DNA from: Nitrospira sp.
GTDB taxonomy: Bacteria; Nitrospirota; Nitrospiria; Nitrospirales; Nitrospiraceae
DNA length: 64,000 nucleotides
Direction: 5' to 3'
NCBI GenBank assembly: GCA_029194675.1
Contig: JARFXP010000001.1
Coordinates: 496,001-560,000 of the forward strand
Part shown: piece after piece, positions 23,141-32,580 of the stretch
Layout: every line of letters starts with the position of its first letter
Position numbering within the stretch: position 1 is the stretch's first letter
The notes under the pieces: generated by a model
Told to the model about the DNA's origin: nothing
Seen by the model: only the letters and a program-made list of their open reading frames with translations
Databases searched by the model: none
Program-made: the position numbers and the translations under genes

Positions 23141-24535
23141 TTATGCACCTCTTTCTTCTAATTTATCGGCAAATTTTGATGCTCTTAACCCATACCGAGA
23201 GAGCAACTGGTAGAGGGTGGGACGGCTGATCCCCAAGTCAACAGCTGCTTTGGATAGATTGCCATTGGCTTTTTCCAGTACCAACTGCACCAGCTCCTTT
23301 TCCCGAAGGTCACGGGCGCCTCGGAGTGTCGTGGAACCACTGTCAATGAGGGGGAGATTTTTCAATTCCAAATTCTCGGGGCTGACGTATTTCCCTTCCG
23401 CCATCACAACCGCCCGTTTGACCCTATTTTCCAATTCTCGGACATTGCCAGGCCAATTGTGCGCCAGCAACGTTTCGATAGCTTGTGGTGTAAACCCTCT
23501 CAGCACTTTTTGTTGTTCTTCCGCAAACTTCATCAAGAACGTTTTCGCGAGGAGAGTAATATCAGACCCCCGTGCCTTCAGGCTAGGTACGGAAAGAGCC
23601 ACCACACAAAGCCGATAAAACAAATCTTCCCTGAATCGACCACTGTTGATAGCTTCTTGCAGATCAACATTCGTCGCAGCAAGAATCCTGACATTGACGG
23701 AGACCCCATCCTTTCCTCCCAACCGATGGACCTCATGATCTTGCAAAAACCGCAACAACTTGACCTGCAGGCTGAGCGGAACATCTCCGATTTCATCCAG
23801 GAAAAGTGTGCCGGCTTGCGCGGATTCGATTCGGCCTTTTCGTTGCTGGACGGCCCCGGTAAATGCTCCCTTCTCATACCCGAACAGCTCGCTCTCCAAT
23901 AGTGTCTCTGGGATCGCTGCGCAGTTGATGGTGATAAAGGGCGCCTCTTTCCGCCCGCTCAGTCGGTGAATCGCACGAGCCACGAGTTCTTTCCCCGTCC
24001 CGCTCTCGCCGGTGATGAGGACCGGCACGTCGGACGGTCCGACGCGGCGAATCATGCCGAACACGTCTTGCATAGGCTTGCTGTTCCCCACAAGACCGTC
24101 AATTCCAATGCCGACGGTCCTGTCCTGAATGGCTCGACTCTCCCGCTCCAAGTTAAAGAGGTACGTCGCCCGCTGCAACACCACCTTCAATACATCGAGC
24201 TGTACCGGCTTCTCAAGAATGTCATACGCGCCACTTTCCATAGCGACAAAGGCTTTCGCTCGATCGCTGTTGCCTATGACAACGATCACCTTCGCCCCAG
24301 GATTCAGTCGAAGGGTCTCCTGCAGAATTACCAACCGTTCGGAGACCTCGTCTGCCTGGGGGGGCAGCCCCCAATCCAGCATTACCAGCGACGGCATGGC
24401 CTGGCGAATCTGTGATAGTGCAACCGCGCGATCCGATGCCTCAAGGATCTCGTAATCCGGCGCGAGCGCCCATTTGATTTTGTTGCGAAGATCGGCATCA
24501 TCGCCGACAAGGAGTAAGATAGGATAGGTTGTCAT
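23141..24535 (-). CDS. prsR: PrsR-type sigma-54-dependent response regulator (PEP-CTERM system)
   Basis: 464 residues, NtrC-like. Receiver domain 1-125 with the acidic pair in LLVGDDAD, phospho-acceptor Asp in VMLDWGLP and Lys in LEKP; the usual switch Thr is replaced (VIVVIGNSD). The AAA+ domain has Walker A GESGTGKE, the sigma-54 loop FTGA in EKGAFTGA, Walker [10 protein letters not shown] and the arginine-rich [12 protein letters not shown] region. The Fis-type HTH is at the C terminus ([20 protein letters not shown]). Family members sit in exosortase/exopolysaccharide loci and switch on sigma-54 promoters; several such promoters are seen nearby. The cognate kinase PrsK is not in the window. 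Confidence 0.9.
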   Translation of the reverse strand: MTTYPILLLVGDDADLRNKIKWALAPDYEILEASDRAVALSQIRQAMPSLVMLDWGLPPQADEVSERLVILQETLRLNPGAKVIVVIGNSDRAKAFVAMESGAYDILEKPVQLDVLKVVLQRATYLFNLERESRAIQDRTVGIGIDGLVGNSKPMQDVFGMIRRVGPSDVPVLITGESGTGKELVARAIHRLSGRKEAPFITINCAAIPETLLESELFGYEKGAFTGAVQQRKGRIESAQAGTLFLDEIGDVPLSLQVKLLRFLQDHEVHRLGGKDGVSVNVRILAATNVDLQEAINSGRFREDLFYRLCVVALSVPSLKARGSDITLLAKTFLMKFAEEQQKVLRGFTPQAIETLLAHNWPGNVRELENRVKRAVVMAEGKYVSPENLELKNLPLIDSGSTTLRGARDLREKELVQLVLEKANGNLSKAAVDLGISRPTLYQLLSRYGLRASKFADKLEERGA

Positions 24536-24625
24536 GGCTTAGCGCTCTGCTCCACAATCTGTCGAGAGCTTGTTCACTGCCCTCGAAGAGATCACATCCT
24601 CTAATTCCACGCTGGGCCACGTCGG

Positions 24626-25762
24626 TCAGCCGACATGCCGATACATAAGCCGACCCACCGAAACCAGCATTCTGTTAGGAATGCAGGCACAAATGGTTTT
24701 CCCTAGATGCACCTTCAGACGTTCCAAGTGGGGAGACACCTCACCGGCAGGACCGCGCCACAGAGTGAGCCGCCTACTGTGTGCTCCCCAACGTTCCTTG
24801 AACCTGATCAGTCCTCGGTGATCGAGTTCCGACCGACCCAAATCGAGCTCTTCCATCCCTGCCGCTTTCGCTGCTTGGATGGCCTGCCAGAAAAGCATCG
24901 GGGTCGCCCCCAGATTGTTATACCGGGCATCGGAGCCGCCGTACTTGTAATACATCTTCTTGCGATGATTCATGGTCAAGATTCCTGCGACGGGTTGGTT
25001 TCCCTTGAACGCAACACGAATACAAACATCTTTTCCCATACAGGCAACGAGATTCAGGAACCATTCGAACGGCTGCGGCGGAAGATGCTTACGCAATCTC
25101 GACAGCACGATGAGATCATAGAATGACCGCACCAGGGGTTCGCTTCGGCCCTCCTCATACCTCAGTGCTTGGCGTTCCGCGTGACGGATTCTCCGTCTAA
25201 TACAATTTTTATGGAATCCCTCATATAACGCATCAAGGCTGGGCCGAAGGTCGAGTCGATGCCATCGATAGACTTGACATTCTCTAAGGCCCTCCTCGAC
25301 GCCGAGGAAGGCGCCGCTGGTTCGCATTTCTGTATACTTCCATCGATTTGTTCCTCGGACTGTTGCGAGATGAGTACAGAGCGCTCCGAGTTGCTCGCTG
25401 TTTTCGACAAGCGGTTCGCAGTGGTCCGTGAAGGGCAGCGAAACCAGCCGGTCGCGCGTCACCAGACTTCGCACGATGCAAAACAGGAGAGCGTTCGTCA
25501 GCTTCTCAGATGGCGCAGAGGTCGTAAAAGCGACCGGCTCATACCCATAGGTAGTGCGCAACGCACTCAGCCAGCCGATCGTATGGAAGACGGACGAGTT
25601 CGGATGTCTATCGACAAATTCGGACCACCGATCATCTCGAAGAGGGTTTATCGTCCAAACACCATCCTGTGCCAAGCCCATCGCATCCTCTCGCGCGATC
25701 GAAGCTGGCCCAAAGCATGTGGCCTCGGTATGCTGATCAGGCTTGAGCACAAGACCCATCAT
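24626..25762 (-). CDS. FemAB-related GNAT-fold protein of the exosortase locus
   Basis: 378 residues of the FemAB/peptidoglycan-bridge-like acyltransferase superfamily that recurs in exosortase/exopolysaccharide clusters. Visible features: SSVFHTIGWLSALRTTYGYE at the start of the fold, an Arg-rich region (NCIRRRIRHAERQ), VAFKGNQPVAGILTMNHRKK and YYKYGGSDARYNNLGATPML, the hallmark of the second GNAT subdomain. The acyl donor and acceptor are unknown. ATG 25762 overlaps the exosortase stop codon by four bases, so the genes are coupled. The same frame stays open up to 26269, but that part is antisense-type noise inside the exosortase gene. Confidence 0.85.
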   Translation of the reverse strand: MMGLVLKPDQHTEATCFGPASIAREDAMGLAQDGVWTINPLRDDRWSEFVDRHPNSSVFHTIGWLSALRTTYGYEPVAFTTSAPSEKLTNALLFCIVRSLVTRDRLVSLPFTDHCEPLVENSEQLGALCTHLATVRGTNRWKYTEMRTSGAFLGVEEGLRECQVYRWHRLDLRPSLDALYEGFHKNCIRRRIRHAERQALRYEEGRSEPLVRSFYDLIVLSRLRKHLPPQPFEWFLNLVACMGKDVCIRVAFKGNQPVAGILTMNHRKKMYYKYGGSDARYNNLGATPMLFWQAIQAAKAAGMEELDLGRSELDHRGLIRFKERWGAHSRRLTLWRGPAGEVSPHLERLKVHLGKTICACIPNRMLVSVGRLMYRHVG

Positions 25763-26727
25763 GAGGCATACCCGAACCGCTGTTCTATCTTGCGTAGCAG
25801 CCAGACAACGGAAAAGAGCACCGCGAGCGAAAGGACAAAGAAGGGAATGCCGCCATTCCGGTGGAGAGCGCTGTCCGTAATGAAGCTGGGGTCGACATAA
25901 TTCGCGAGCAGTGACAATCCGACGATCCGCACGGCGTTCTTCACGATCGTCAACGGAATAACGATCGACACAAGTCCCATTTTCCCCCAAGTCGATCGGA
26001 GAATCAGATGGCCAGCCGCGAGACTGGTAATGAATAACGCGAGAGCAGATCGGATGCCGCTGCATTCTTCTGCTATATAAATCGTGAAGTCCGACAGGCT
26101 GAACACAAACCCCTCTCGAAAGACAGGAACGCCGAGTATAGAGAACAGGACATCGGTTGCTTCCGCCGAGCCATGCTGCAAGAAGCCGATAACCGCATCC
26201 AGAAGAACAGTTGGGAACGGAACCATGAAGAGGAGCATCACCAGCGAAAACAAGTTCGTTCGAAAGCACTCAGCCCCAAAACTGAAGAGAAACAGGCCCC
26301 AGCACATCACGACAAAGGCTAAAATCAGCACAGCTAATCGATCCGGTGTCTCCTCTTGTCCATCGGCAAGCCGGTAGCAGACCGCAGCACCGGTCATGAC
26401 CAACGCGCCGACCATCGGACTCCATGCGTGGGAAGTCAGTATGACGGTTCGGCTCAAGAACAGCAGATAGCAAGTCAGCGCCGGGATCAACAACACGTGG
26501 GAAAAATGCTCATTTCCCAAGGCAAGAGCGACGAGCTTCACGAGCGGCGCCCAAAACCACGCACACACACCGACGAACAATAGAAGAACAAGGACGTTCC
26601 GCCGACCAGGTCGCCACGGCAGGGCGTGGTTCACCAGCCCAAGACCGGTGCGGCCTACCGACGAAGCCGCTTCATCCAAACCGGTTCCGCTTTTGTCCGA
26701 ATGCGGCCCCCTCACGAGCGTTTGCAT
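25759..26727 (-). CDS. Exosortase (PEP-CTERM transpeptidase-like membrane protease)
   Basis: 322 residues with about eight membrane helices. The three catalytic positions are visible: Cys222 in AEECSGIRS, Arg267 in KNAVRIVG and His289 in LHRNGG. The enzyme cleaves PEP-CTERM tails at the inner membrane and probably links the protein to a surface polymer or lipid. The C-terminal EpsI-like (DUF3485) domain of many exosortases is absent. A PEP-CTERM protein, PrsR and FemAB genes adjoin it, as is normal for the XrtA type, but the subtype is not certain from sequence alone. The N-terminal 35 residues are hydrophilic and possibly over-annotated. Confidence 0.92.
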   Translation of the reverse strand: MQTLVRGPHSDKSGTGLDEAASSVGRTGLGLVNHALPWRPGRRNVLVLLLFVGVCAWFWAPLVKLVALALGNEHFSHVLLIPALTCYLLFLSRTVILTSHAWSPMVGALVMTGAAVCYRLADGQEETPDRLAVLILAFVVMCWGLFLFSFGAECFRTNLFSLVMLLFMVPFPTVLLDAVIGFLQHGSAEATDVLFSILGVPVFREGFVFSLSDFTIYIAEECSGIRSALALFITSLAAGHLILRSTWGKMGLVSIVIPLTIVKNAVRIVGLSLLANYVDPSFITDSALHRNGGIPFFVLSLAVLFSVVWLLRKIEQRFGYAS

Positions 26728-26773
26728 GCGATTCCTTGCACCCCTACCTAATCCACACGGAGATATCCGCCCC

Positions 26774-27898
26774 TCAGCATGCCCCCTTTCCGGTAATCAT
26801 CGCGGCTGGTGTCGCCAGTAGGATCTTGATGTCGGACCTCAGGGACATAGTCCTGGCGTACCGTAAGTCGAGACGTACCATCTCGTCGAAGGTGGTCCGA
26901 CTTCGACCGACCACTTGCCAAAGACCGGTCATGCCAGGCTTGGCCTCCAACACGCGACCTCGGTGCCACGGTTTGTATTGTTCCAATTCATACGGGAGCG
27001 GCGGCCGTGGCCCTACCAAAGACATGTCGCCGACCAGCACATTCCACAATTGGGGCAGCTCATCGAGACTCGTTCTCCGGAGAAACCGGCCGATGGGAGT
27101 GATCCTGTCATCGTTCGTGAGTTTGAAGACAGCCGGCTTCTCTTGCGACTGCGCCTGGTCGCTGGCTGTGATGAACCAGCTCACATAGTCATGGTGAACA
27201 TGGTGATCTGCCGTCGCATACATCGTACGGAACTTGCCCATTGCAAAGGGTTTCATCATATACCCGACCCGCATCTGCCTGAACAGGACCGGCCCGGGCG
27301 AGGAAAGCTTGACAAGGACGGCAATGAGGGCAAACGCCGGCAAAAGCAGAACCAACAACAAGGCGCTGAGCACAACATCCATGCTTCGCTTGAAGATCTG
27401 AAAATTTTGAAGGACCGGCCTATTCACCGAGAGTTCCGGATACAGCAGTGGATCAATTGAGGACGCCGGCCTCTCGTTTGAGGCACTCTGCTCTGGATAT
27501 ACACGCATTCTTATCGAGAGATGTTGCGCAATCTCTTCATCGCCATGAATCGCGATCGCGCTCCGGACTGCCCTTTCGAGCCGATCGCAGGTTGCGGTCA
27601 GATCGGCGGGATCGATCTCGGGCACGATGAGACCCATGACACACGGCGGTTCAAACCACCCCAGGATATCGAGTTCCGATGCGACCGCCGACAAGGCAGT
27701 CGCCACGACAGCCCCATCAGTCATCCCCTGCTCGCCTGACCTGTTCGGAAGGCTGACTAACAACATGGCCATGGATGAGCCGGAACGGTCTGCCCGCTTT
27801 CGTTCCTGCGTCACCGCCTGTTTGAAGAGCTGCTCGTCGAGCAGCATCGAAAGTTGTCTCATCATGTCGATGTCCGCGTATGTGGCGGTCCCCATCAT
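26774..27898 (-). CDS. Sugar transferase (initiating glycosyl-1-phosphate transferase) with degenerate GGDEF-like domain
   Basis: 374 residues. The C-terminal half is a bacterial sugar transferase of the PglC/WbaP type that puts the first sugar phosphate on undecaprenyl phosphate: membrane helix (LSALLLVLLLPAFALIAVLV), KLSSPGPVLFRQMRVG, FRTM, SLDELPQLWNVLVGDMSLVG and KPGMTGLWQV. The first 150 residues look like a diverged GGDEF fold (ERKRADRSGSSMAMLLVSLP ... VMGLIVPEIDPADLTATCDR) in which the signature is EPPC, so it cannot make c-di-GMP; it may sense a nucleotide or partner. AGAGGAAAG precedes the ATG. A related stand-alone domain is encoded at 28956-29534. Confidence 0.9.
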   Translation of the reverse strand: MMGTATYADIDMMRQLSMLLDEQLFKQAVTQERKRADRSGSSMAMLLVSLPNRSGEQGMTDGAVVATALSAVASELDILGWFEPPCVMGLIVPEIDPADLTATCDRLERAVRSAIAIHGDEEIAQHLSIRMRVYPEQSASNERPASSIDPLLYPELSVNRPVLQNFQIFKRSMDVVLSALLLVLLLPAFALIAVLVKLSSPGPVLFRQMRVGYMMKPFAMGKFRTMYATADHHVHHDYVSWFITASDQAQSQEKPAVFKLTNDDRITPIGRFLRRTSLDELPQLWNVLVGDMSLVGPRPPLPYELEQYKPWHRGRVLEAKPGMTGLWQVVGRSRTTFDEMVRLDLRYARTMSLRSDIKILLATPAAMITGKGAC

Positions 27899-27925
27899 CT
27901 TTCCTCTCTGTCCTGGCCACGAAGC

Positions 27926-28927
27926 CTAGGCCAATACAATATCCTTGTGTTGGTTGAGCGACTGTTCGGCCGCCTCAAGTATGCGCACGACTCGGAGGCC
28001 CGCCAGCCCATCGTTGATCGGTTTCGTCCCGTTTGTGACGCAGTCCAAGAAATAGCGTGTTTCCACCTTCAACGCCTCGGTCTCTTCTATTTTCGGTGCA
28101 TACATATCGCCGGTCCTGTAGCTGACCAATGCCGCATGCATTCCCGATTCATTCTTCACGTCCGCGCCCTTGTCGTAGATGCGGAGTTTTTCCGCCAGAT
28201 CGAGGTCGTTCCAGACCAGCATACGCTTTTGTCCACCGACCAGCGTCGTGCGCACTTTCACGGGTGAGAGCCAATTGACGTTGATGTGCGCCAGGACATT
28301 GTCGGGGAAATACACGGTGAGGTAGGCGATATTTTCGAGATTGTTCACGTGGGCTCCGCCGGTCGCCACAACCAACTCGGGCTCGACCCCGATCAGATAA
28401 TCCATAATAGCCAAGTCATGCGGCGCGAGATCCCAGAGCACGTTCACGTCGTGCTGAAAGAGCCCTAGATTCACGCGTGTCGAATCATAGTAGTAGAGGC
28501 GGCCCAACGTGCCGTCATCGATGAGTTGCTTGATCTTGCGGACGGCTCCGGTAAAGAGGAAGGTATGGTCCACCATGATCTGGAGCCCCCGGCGCTCCGC
28601 GAGCTCGATCAGCTCCTCGGCTTCGGCAGAGGTTGCGGTAAAGGGTTTCTCCACGAACACATGCTTTCCGTTCTCAAGCGCTTTCTTGGCGAGTTCGTAG
28701 TGGTACGACACCGGCGTGATGATCGCCACAGCATCAATGTCCGTGGCGAAAAGAACCGCTTCCGGCTCAGTCGTCACACCGATGCCGGGATACGCCGCCA
28801 TCACACGAGTCAATGCCGCGGGCGACTTGTCGCAGATCGTGACGACTTTGCAGTCGTGATGTGCGAGAAAATTCCTCACTACGTTGGGCCCCCAATAGCC
28901 ATACCCGATCACACCGAGTCTTAGCAT
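27926..28927 (-). CDS. Gfo/Idh/MocA-family NAD(P)-dependent sugar dehydrogenase (WlbA-like)
   Basis: 333 residues. The Rossmann motif GVIGYGYWGPNVVRNF, the EKPFTATSAEAEEL segment with the catalytic Lys, and WDLAPHDLAIMDYL with the catalytic His of the C-terminal domain mark the family. The closest pattern I know is WlbA/WbpB, which oxidises C3 of a UDP-GlcNAc-uronate in the route to 3-acetamido sugars. The aminotransferase (57404) and acyltransferase (58612) that would complete that route are at the other end of the locus. AAGGAG stands seven bases before the ATG. Substrate assignment is inference. Confidence 0.88.
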   Translation of the reverse strand: MLRLGVIGYGYWGPNVVRNFLAHHDCKVVTICDKSPAALTRVMAAYPGIGVTTEPEAVLFATDIDAVAIITPVSYHYELAKKALENGKHVFVEKPFTATSAEAEELIELAERRGLQIMVDHTFLFTGAVRKIKQLIDDGTLGRLYYYDSTRVNLGLFQHDVNVLWDLAPHDLAIMDYLIGVEPELVVATGGAHVNNLENIAYLTVYFPDNVLAHINVNWLSPVKVRTTLVGGQKRMLVWNDLDLAEKLRIYDKGADVKNESGMHAALVSYRTGDMYAPKIEETEALKVETRYFLDCVTNGTKPINDGLAGLRVVRILEAAEQSLNQHKDIVLA

Positions 28928-28955
28928 GATTCACTCCTTGAAAGAGGTTATAGGA

Positions 28956-29534
28956 CTAGTCTGTGGAACGAGGAGACGGAGCAGAATGGTCGGCTGCATT
29001 GAATACTGCGAGATCACTCTGCTCCAGCACACGTATCTGAAGAGAGTGGTCATCCGTGAAATTCGGGACACCGTGTAAACGGTCTATCAAACGGGTCCTC
29101 AGATTGTCGTACCCATCTCTGGAAGAATCCGGTCGTAGAGCCGTCATCAAGACCCCCACGATCCGGCCTTGTCGATACCACCCGATGTAATCGGTGTCAC
29201 GGCAACTGCTGGACAATACCGAGAGAGTCTTCTCGGCAAGCTCGGATCCGAAAGGCACGACTCGTCCTTGTGCGTTGGTGCGGTAGACGAGCAAGATCCG
29301 GCACAGATGGCCCGATCGCTCAGAACGCTTGGATTCTCGCTGGACGAGGTCGCGATATGCCGTTTCAGAATAGACGTTTGCGGAAGAAGTAGATTTCTTG
29401 CTCTTGGTCAGGCCAAGCAAGTAAGAGCGTATATCCCGCCACCGAATTGCTAAATGCATGAGCAGGTTGTGAAACGGAAGGGATGATCCCTCCCTAGAGT
29501 AAGGCCCTTGGGCGACTAGTTTCCTAGCGATCAC
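28956..29534 (-). CDS. Stand-alone degenerate GGDEF-like domain protein
   Basis: About 192 residues. Its core matches the N-terminal domain of the sugar transferase at 26774: QRESKRSERSGHLCRILLVY against QERKRADRSGSSMAMLLVSL, then DTDYIGWYRQGRIVGVLMTA against ELDILGWFEPPCVMGLIVPE. The catalytic GGDEF is RQGR(I), so no cyclase activity is expected. There is no membrane segment. The start is uncertain: GTG 29534 has no ribosome site and ATG 29459 is possible. The gene lies between the Gfo/Idh oxidoreductase and the deacetylase in the same direction. It may be a regulatory partner of the sugar transferase; this is inference. Confidence 0.7.
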   Translation of the reverse strand: MIARKLVAQGPYSREGSSLPFHNLLMHLAIRWRDIRSYLLGLTKSKKSTSSANVYSETAYRDLVQRESKRSERSGHLCRILLVYRTNAQGRVVPFGSELAEKTLSVLSSSCRDTDYIGWYRQGRIVGVLMTALRPDSSRDGYDNLRTRLIDRLHGVPNFTDDHSLQIRVLEQSDLAVFNAADHSAPSPRSTD

Positions 29535-29635
29535 AATAGTGCGAAGATCAGCTCATAAGACAATGAACGAGAGGGAGCGTCGATGCATCGGTCGCATGGT
29601 CGGCAATGCCTGGTAGGGGACACTCAGCAGAGAAA

Positions 29636-30598
29636 TTATGTGACGCTCTCGTCGTCGGGCCTGCGATCGAAAGTGAGCGTACCGTGAACTAGTCGCGGCT
29701 TAATCTGCGCGGCAAATGCTGCCACCTCTCGTGGAAGGGCATACCAACAGGCATCGCCATAGCGGGTGATAACGTACTTGAGAAGACGTTCATACAGATC
29801 GACCTGATATTCCGAGGAGCTCGGTTTTCCATTAAAAGAAATGTAGTCCGGATGGACGACCGCCAAAACCATCCCACCATGCGAAGCCACCCAATCAAGC
29901 TTCTTCGTCCACAGGTCGATCGTCGTTTCCTTCAAGAGCACGAACAACGTGGAATCCTGCGGAAGCGTATAAGGGAGTTCGACGTAGCCCTTCGAGCCGT
30001 TGCGCTGAACCCAGAACGGGAAAATCGTCCCGACTCCATCCGGTTGCGGCTCGAATGGATCGGTATCAAATGTCGAGGTATCGTAGAGCAGATCGAGCGC
30101 GTGAAGCCAATCGAGGTTATGGAACATGTAGCCAGACCGGAAACCTGATGCTCCCCACACTTTAAGATAGTGATTGATTCTCTGAGCTTGCTTTTCAAAG
30201 TGCCGCGACGAGCGATACAGCGACCCATCGTGAGACAGATCATGGACACCGATTTCAAAGCCCTCCCGTTCAAGGTCCGCTCGAAGCGAGTCCGGCACAC
30301 GGTACTCGCCCTCTGGAACGAAATTGAAAGACGCGCGGATGCCCAAGGCCTGGTCGAGCTCTGCCAGCTTCCGGCACCGTGCTAATCCCCGCGCACCTTC
30401 GACATCATGCGTGATCACAAATGCAAACTTCTTCCCGTTCGGCCACCCGGGCCAGCCCTCCGGCGGCCGAGCTGCAGACGGCAAAATAGGCCAGGAATCA
30501 CTGAACTGCCTCCCTAAACGATTCGCAATCAGGCGACGTACTCGTATTCTAATGGCCCAGGGGATAGCCGGCTTCAGAAAATAGTATATGTTCGTCAT
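29636..30598 (-). CDS. Polysaccharide deacetylase-like (NodB-fold) protein
   Basis: About 320 residues. NodB-like features: the first strand FAFVITHDVEG carries the catalytic-type His-Asp, IGVHDLSHDG holds the His-x-x-x-His metal pair, and FRSGYMF carries the substrate-binding Arg; a late VVHPDYIS supplies the last His. It would remove acetyl groups from the exopolysaccharide, in the periplasm or at the membrane. No clear signal peptide is seen. ATG 30598 is chosen because conserved-looking sequence starts there; an ATG at 30700 adds a basic, low-complexity leader, and neither start has a strong ribosome site. Confidence 0.82.
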   Translation of the reverse strand: MTNIYYFLKPAIPWAIRIRVRRLIANRLGRQFSDSWPILPSAARPPEGWPGWPNGKKFAFVITHDVEGARGLARCRKLAELDQALGIRASFNFVPEGEYRVPDSLRADLEREGFEIGVHDLSHDGSLYRSSRHFEKQAQRINHYLKVWGASGFRSGYMFHNLDWLHALDLLYDTSTFDTDPFEPQPDGVGTIFPFWVQRNGSKGYVELPYTLPQDSTLFVLLKETTIDLWTKKLDWVASHGGMVLAVVHPDYISFNGKPSSSEYQVDLYERLLKYVITRYGDACWYALPREVAAFAAQIKPRLVHGTLTFDRRPDDESVT

Positions 30599-31254
30599 AC
30601 GCGATGTGGTCTTACTTCGTTTTCTTCCCACAGGTCCACTATGGCGAACCGCACGCCCCCTCGCTTTGTCCCTCTGAAACGTGGAGCCCAAACCATTCAT
30701 ATGCCTATGCTTCTTGATCAGTCCGCTTATTCCGCTTATGAGGAGCCCCTTTCATAGACAGCTACAGAAGACGTTCTGAGCCGCCGTCGATTCGTACATG
30801 AGGAATGCTGACGACTAGAACCACCCGACATATGACCAGCCATCACCAGGTCAGCTTCCAAGCTTCACAACGATACCAACGAATGTCGTCAAAACAACGC
30901 CCTTGAGCTAATATGGCGTGTCTCAATTGTGGTGACTTATGACCCGTTGAACCATTCCCTGTCCCTTTATTGTAGGTGTCTCCCTACACGATTGAACGAT
31001 CATGGTATCACCTTCAACCAGCGCTATATATTGCCTACCGTTAAGAAACCACATTATCTTTCATTAGGTTAATAACGCAGGTAGCAATCTTAAATGCTCC
31101 ATTGAAAACAGGCATCTGTTTTGCGTATCTGCAAGGGAAGATGTTATGGTGCTAAGCCAGTCAGAGAAATCTTCACTGGGTTATCTACCATCCAGCTATG
31201 CAACATGGCTTCTCAAACATAGGATCTGTTTAGCACAACGACAGGGGTAAAACT
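30599..31254. other. Intergenic region upstream of the beta-helix gene
   Basis: Up to 656 bases without a supported gene (555 if the deacetylase starts at 30700). It contains the divergent upstream region of the deacetylase, an AT-rich stretch around 31010-31110 and the sigma-54-type promoter at 31110-31124. No hairpin terminator or RNA gene was recognised. Confidence 0.55.
31110..31124 (+). promoter_or_regulatory. Sigma-54 (-24/-12) promoter of the beta-helix gene
   Basis: aggcatctgttttgc matches GGCAY-N5-TTGC, with only the first base off the TGGCAY consensus and correct 12-base phasing. The start near 31135 gives a leader of about 120 bases before ATG 31255, close to the spacing seen at the two lipoprotein modules. 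Confidence 0.65.
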
Positions 31255-32481
31255 ATGAAACGCTACTGTATTAAGATATTCATTGTCTGTGCAATTCTTT
31301 TGGGAACGTCTGAACTGGCCAATGCGGCATGTACTCAAACCCTCAGCCCTGGTGCAGCCCTCGCATCGGCCATTTCATCGGCAGCCGCAGGGTCAACGAT
31401 CTGCTTGAATTCCGGGAACTATGGGACGGTGATGCTGGGATCGTTTACCAAAAGTCCACCCGTGATTGTTCAATCTGTCACAGCCCAGGGCGCCTCGATG
31501 GGGTTAACAGCGCAGAATGGGGCCAATGGCGTGACGTTTGACAGTATTAACTTTAGCAGTGGCGGTGCCACGATTTCGAACAGCTCCACGAAAAACATCA
31601 CGATCAAAAATAGTGCATTTGGCACGAGTCAGCTTGTGATTGTGACCACCAACTTCAACAACAATAACATTCTCATCGACCACAATACGTTCGGAGCGTA
31701 CAACTCGACGGGGTATGAAGGGCGGCTCACGATAACCTGGGGAGCAGGCGCACCAGGGCCCACGCCATCCGGCGTGACCGTCACGAACAATACCTTTGGC
31801 CCTGGCGGGTGCTCCGATGGTATTCAGATTGGTGCGAAGAGCGTAATGATAGGCCCTGGAAATGTCTTCACCGGAATGGTGCAAGGTAGTTGTTCTGCGC
31901 ACGTCGATGCCATACAGGGATACGGGCAAGGCTCGACAAGCATCAACGGCAACTACTTCACTGGCAACACCATCAATATCGGCTTCTACGACGGAGGATC
32001 CTCCGAAACAATCACCAACAACGTGTTTGGCCCGCCAGCTACAGTGGCTCAGAATATCCAGCTCGGGGGCGTCGTGGGCATGACGCTTGCTCACAATACA
32101 TTCCGTAACACGATTGTGGCCTACGGGTCCAAAGCGGGGAATTCCCCCAATTCTGGATGGATCATACAAAACAATGTCCTCGTGAATAGTGACCTGATTG
32201 CCTCGGGGGATCAGCCAGGCTGTGGCGCGAACTGCATCGTGCGCTACAACCTTGTGGATGCACAAAGCAGTATTGCCCCAACTGGAACCAACATCGTCTC
32301 TGGTACTCCGACCTTCGTTGGCGGCAACCCGCCCACGACATGGGCGGGTTATCAATTAGCTGGAAGCTCTCTCGGATCGAAAGCAGGCAATGACGGACAG
32401 GACATGGGAGCCAACTATTTTGTTGGCTCCACCTCCGGCACACAGGCGCCTGTCGCGCCCACTAACTTGAAGGTGCAGTGA
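31255..32481 (+). CDS. Secreted right-handed parallel beta-helix protein
   Basis: 408 residues. Signal peptide FIVCAILLGTSELANA-A; then short repeating turns rich in Asn, Gly, Thr and Val (NITIKNSAF, NNILIDHNTF, VTVTNNTF, ETITNNVF, MTLAHNTF), the ladder of a pectate-lyase-like beta helix. Three Cys pairs may brace the helix. Members bind or cleave polysaccharide; no catalytic set was identified, so lyase activity is only possible. It ends with APTNLKVQ, which looks like the beginning of a lost FN3 domain. It is alone on the plus strand under a sigma-54-type promoter, next to the exopolysaccharide genes. Confidence 0.82.
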   Translation: MKRYCIKIFIVCAILLGTSELANAACTQTLSPGAALASAISSAAAGSTICLNSGNYGTVMLGSFTKSPPVIVQSVTAQGASMGLTAQNGANGVTFDSINFSSGGATISNSSTKNITIKNSAFGTSQLVIVTTNFNNNNILIDHNTFGAYNSTGYEGRLTITWGAGAPGPTPSGVTVTNNTFGPGGCSDGIQIGAKSVMIGPGNVFTGMVQGSCSAHVDAIQGYGQGSTSINGNYFTGNTINIGFYDGGSSETITNNVFGPPATVAQNIQLGGVVGMTLAHNTFRNTIVAYGSKAGNSPNSGWIIQNNVLVNSDLIASGDQPGCGANCIVRYNLVDAQSSIAPTGTNIVSGTPTFVGGNPPTTWAGYQLAGSSLGSKAGNDGQDMGANYFVGSTSGTQAPVAPTNLKVQ

Positions 32482-32580
32482 GCACATAGAGCGGGTGCGC
32501 AATCTCATATTCATCCCGCCCCGATCACCGACGGGACGCAACAATAACTTCGGCAAGTCGCGTGCCATATTGGCAGGACG

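Noticed and set aside
25763-26269. Long N-terminal extension of the FemAB frame
   Set aside because: It lies wholly inside the exosortase gene in another frame, shows no domain, and the coupled ATG at 25762 explains the protein.
31504-32355. 283-residue minus-strand open frame within the beta-helix gene
   Set aside because: Composition is that of an antisense shadow of a repetitive Asn/Gly/Thr gene; no domain or ribosome site.
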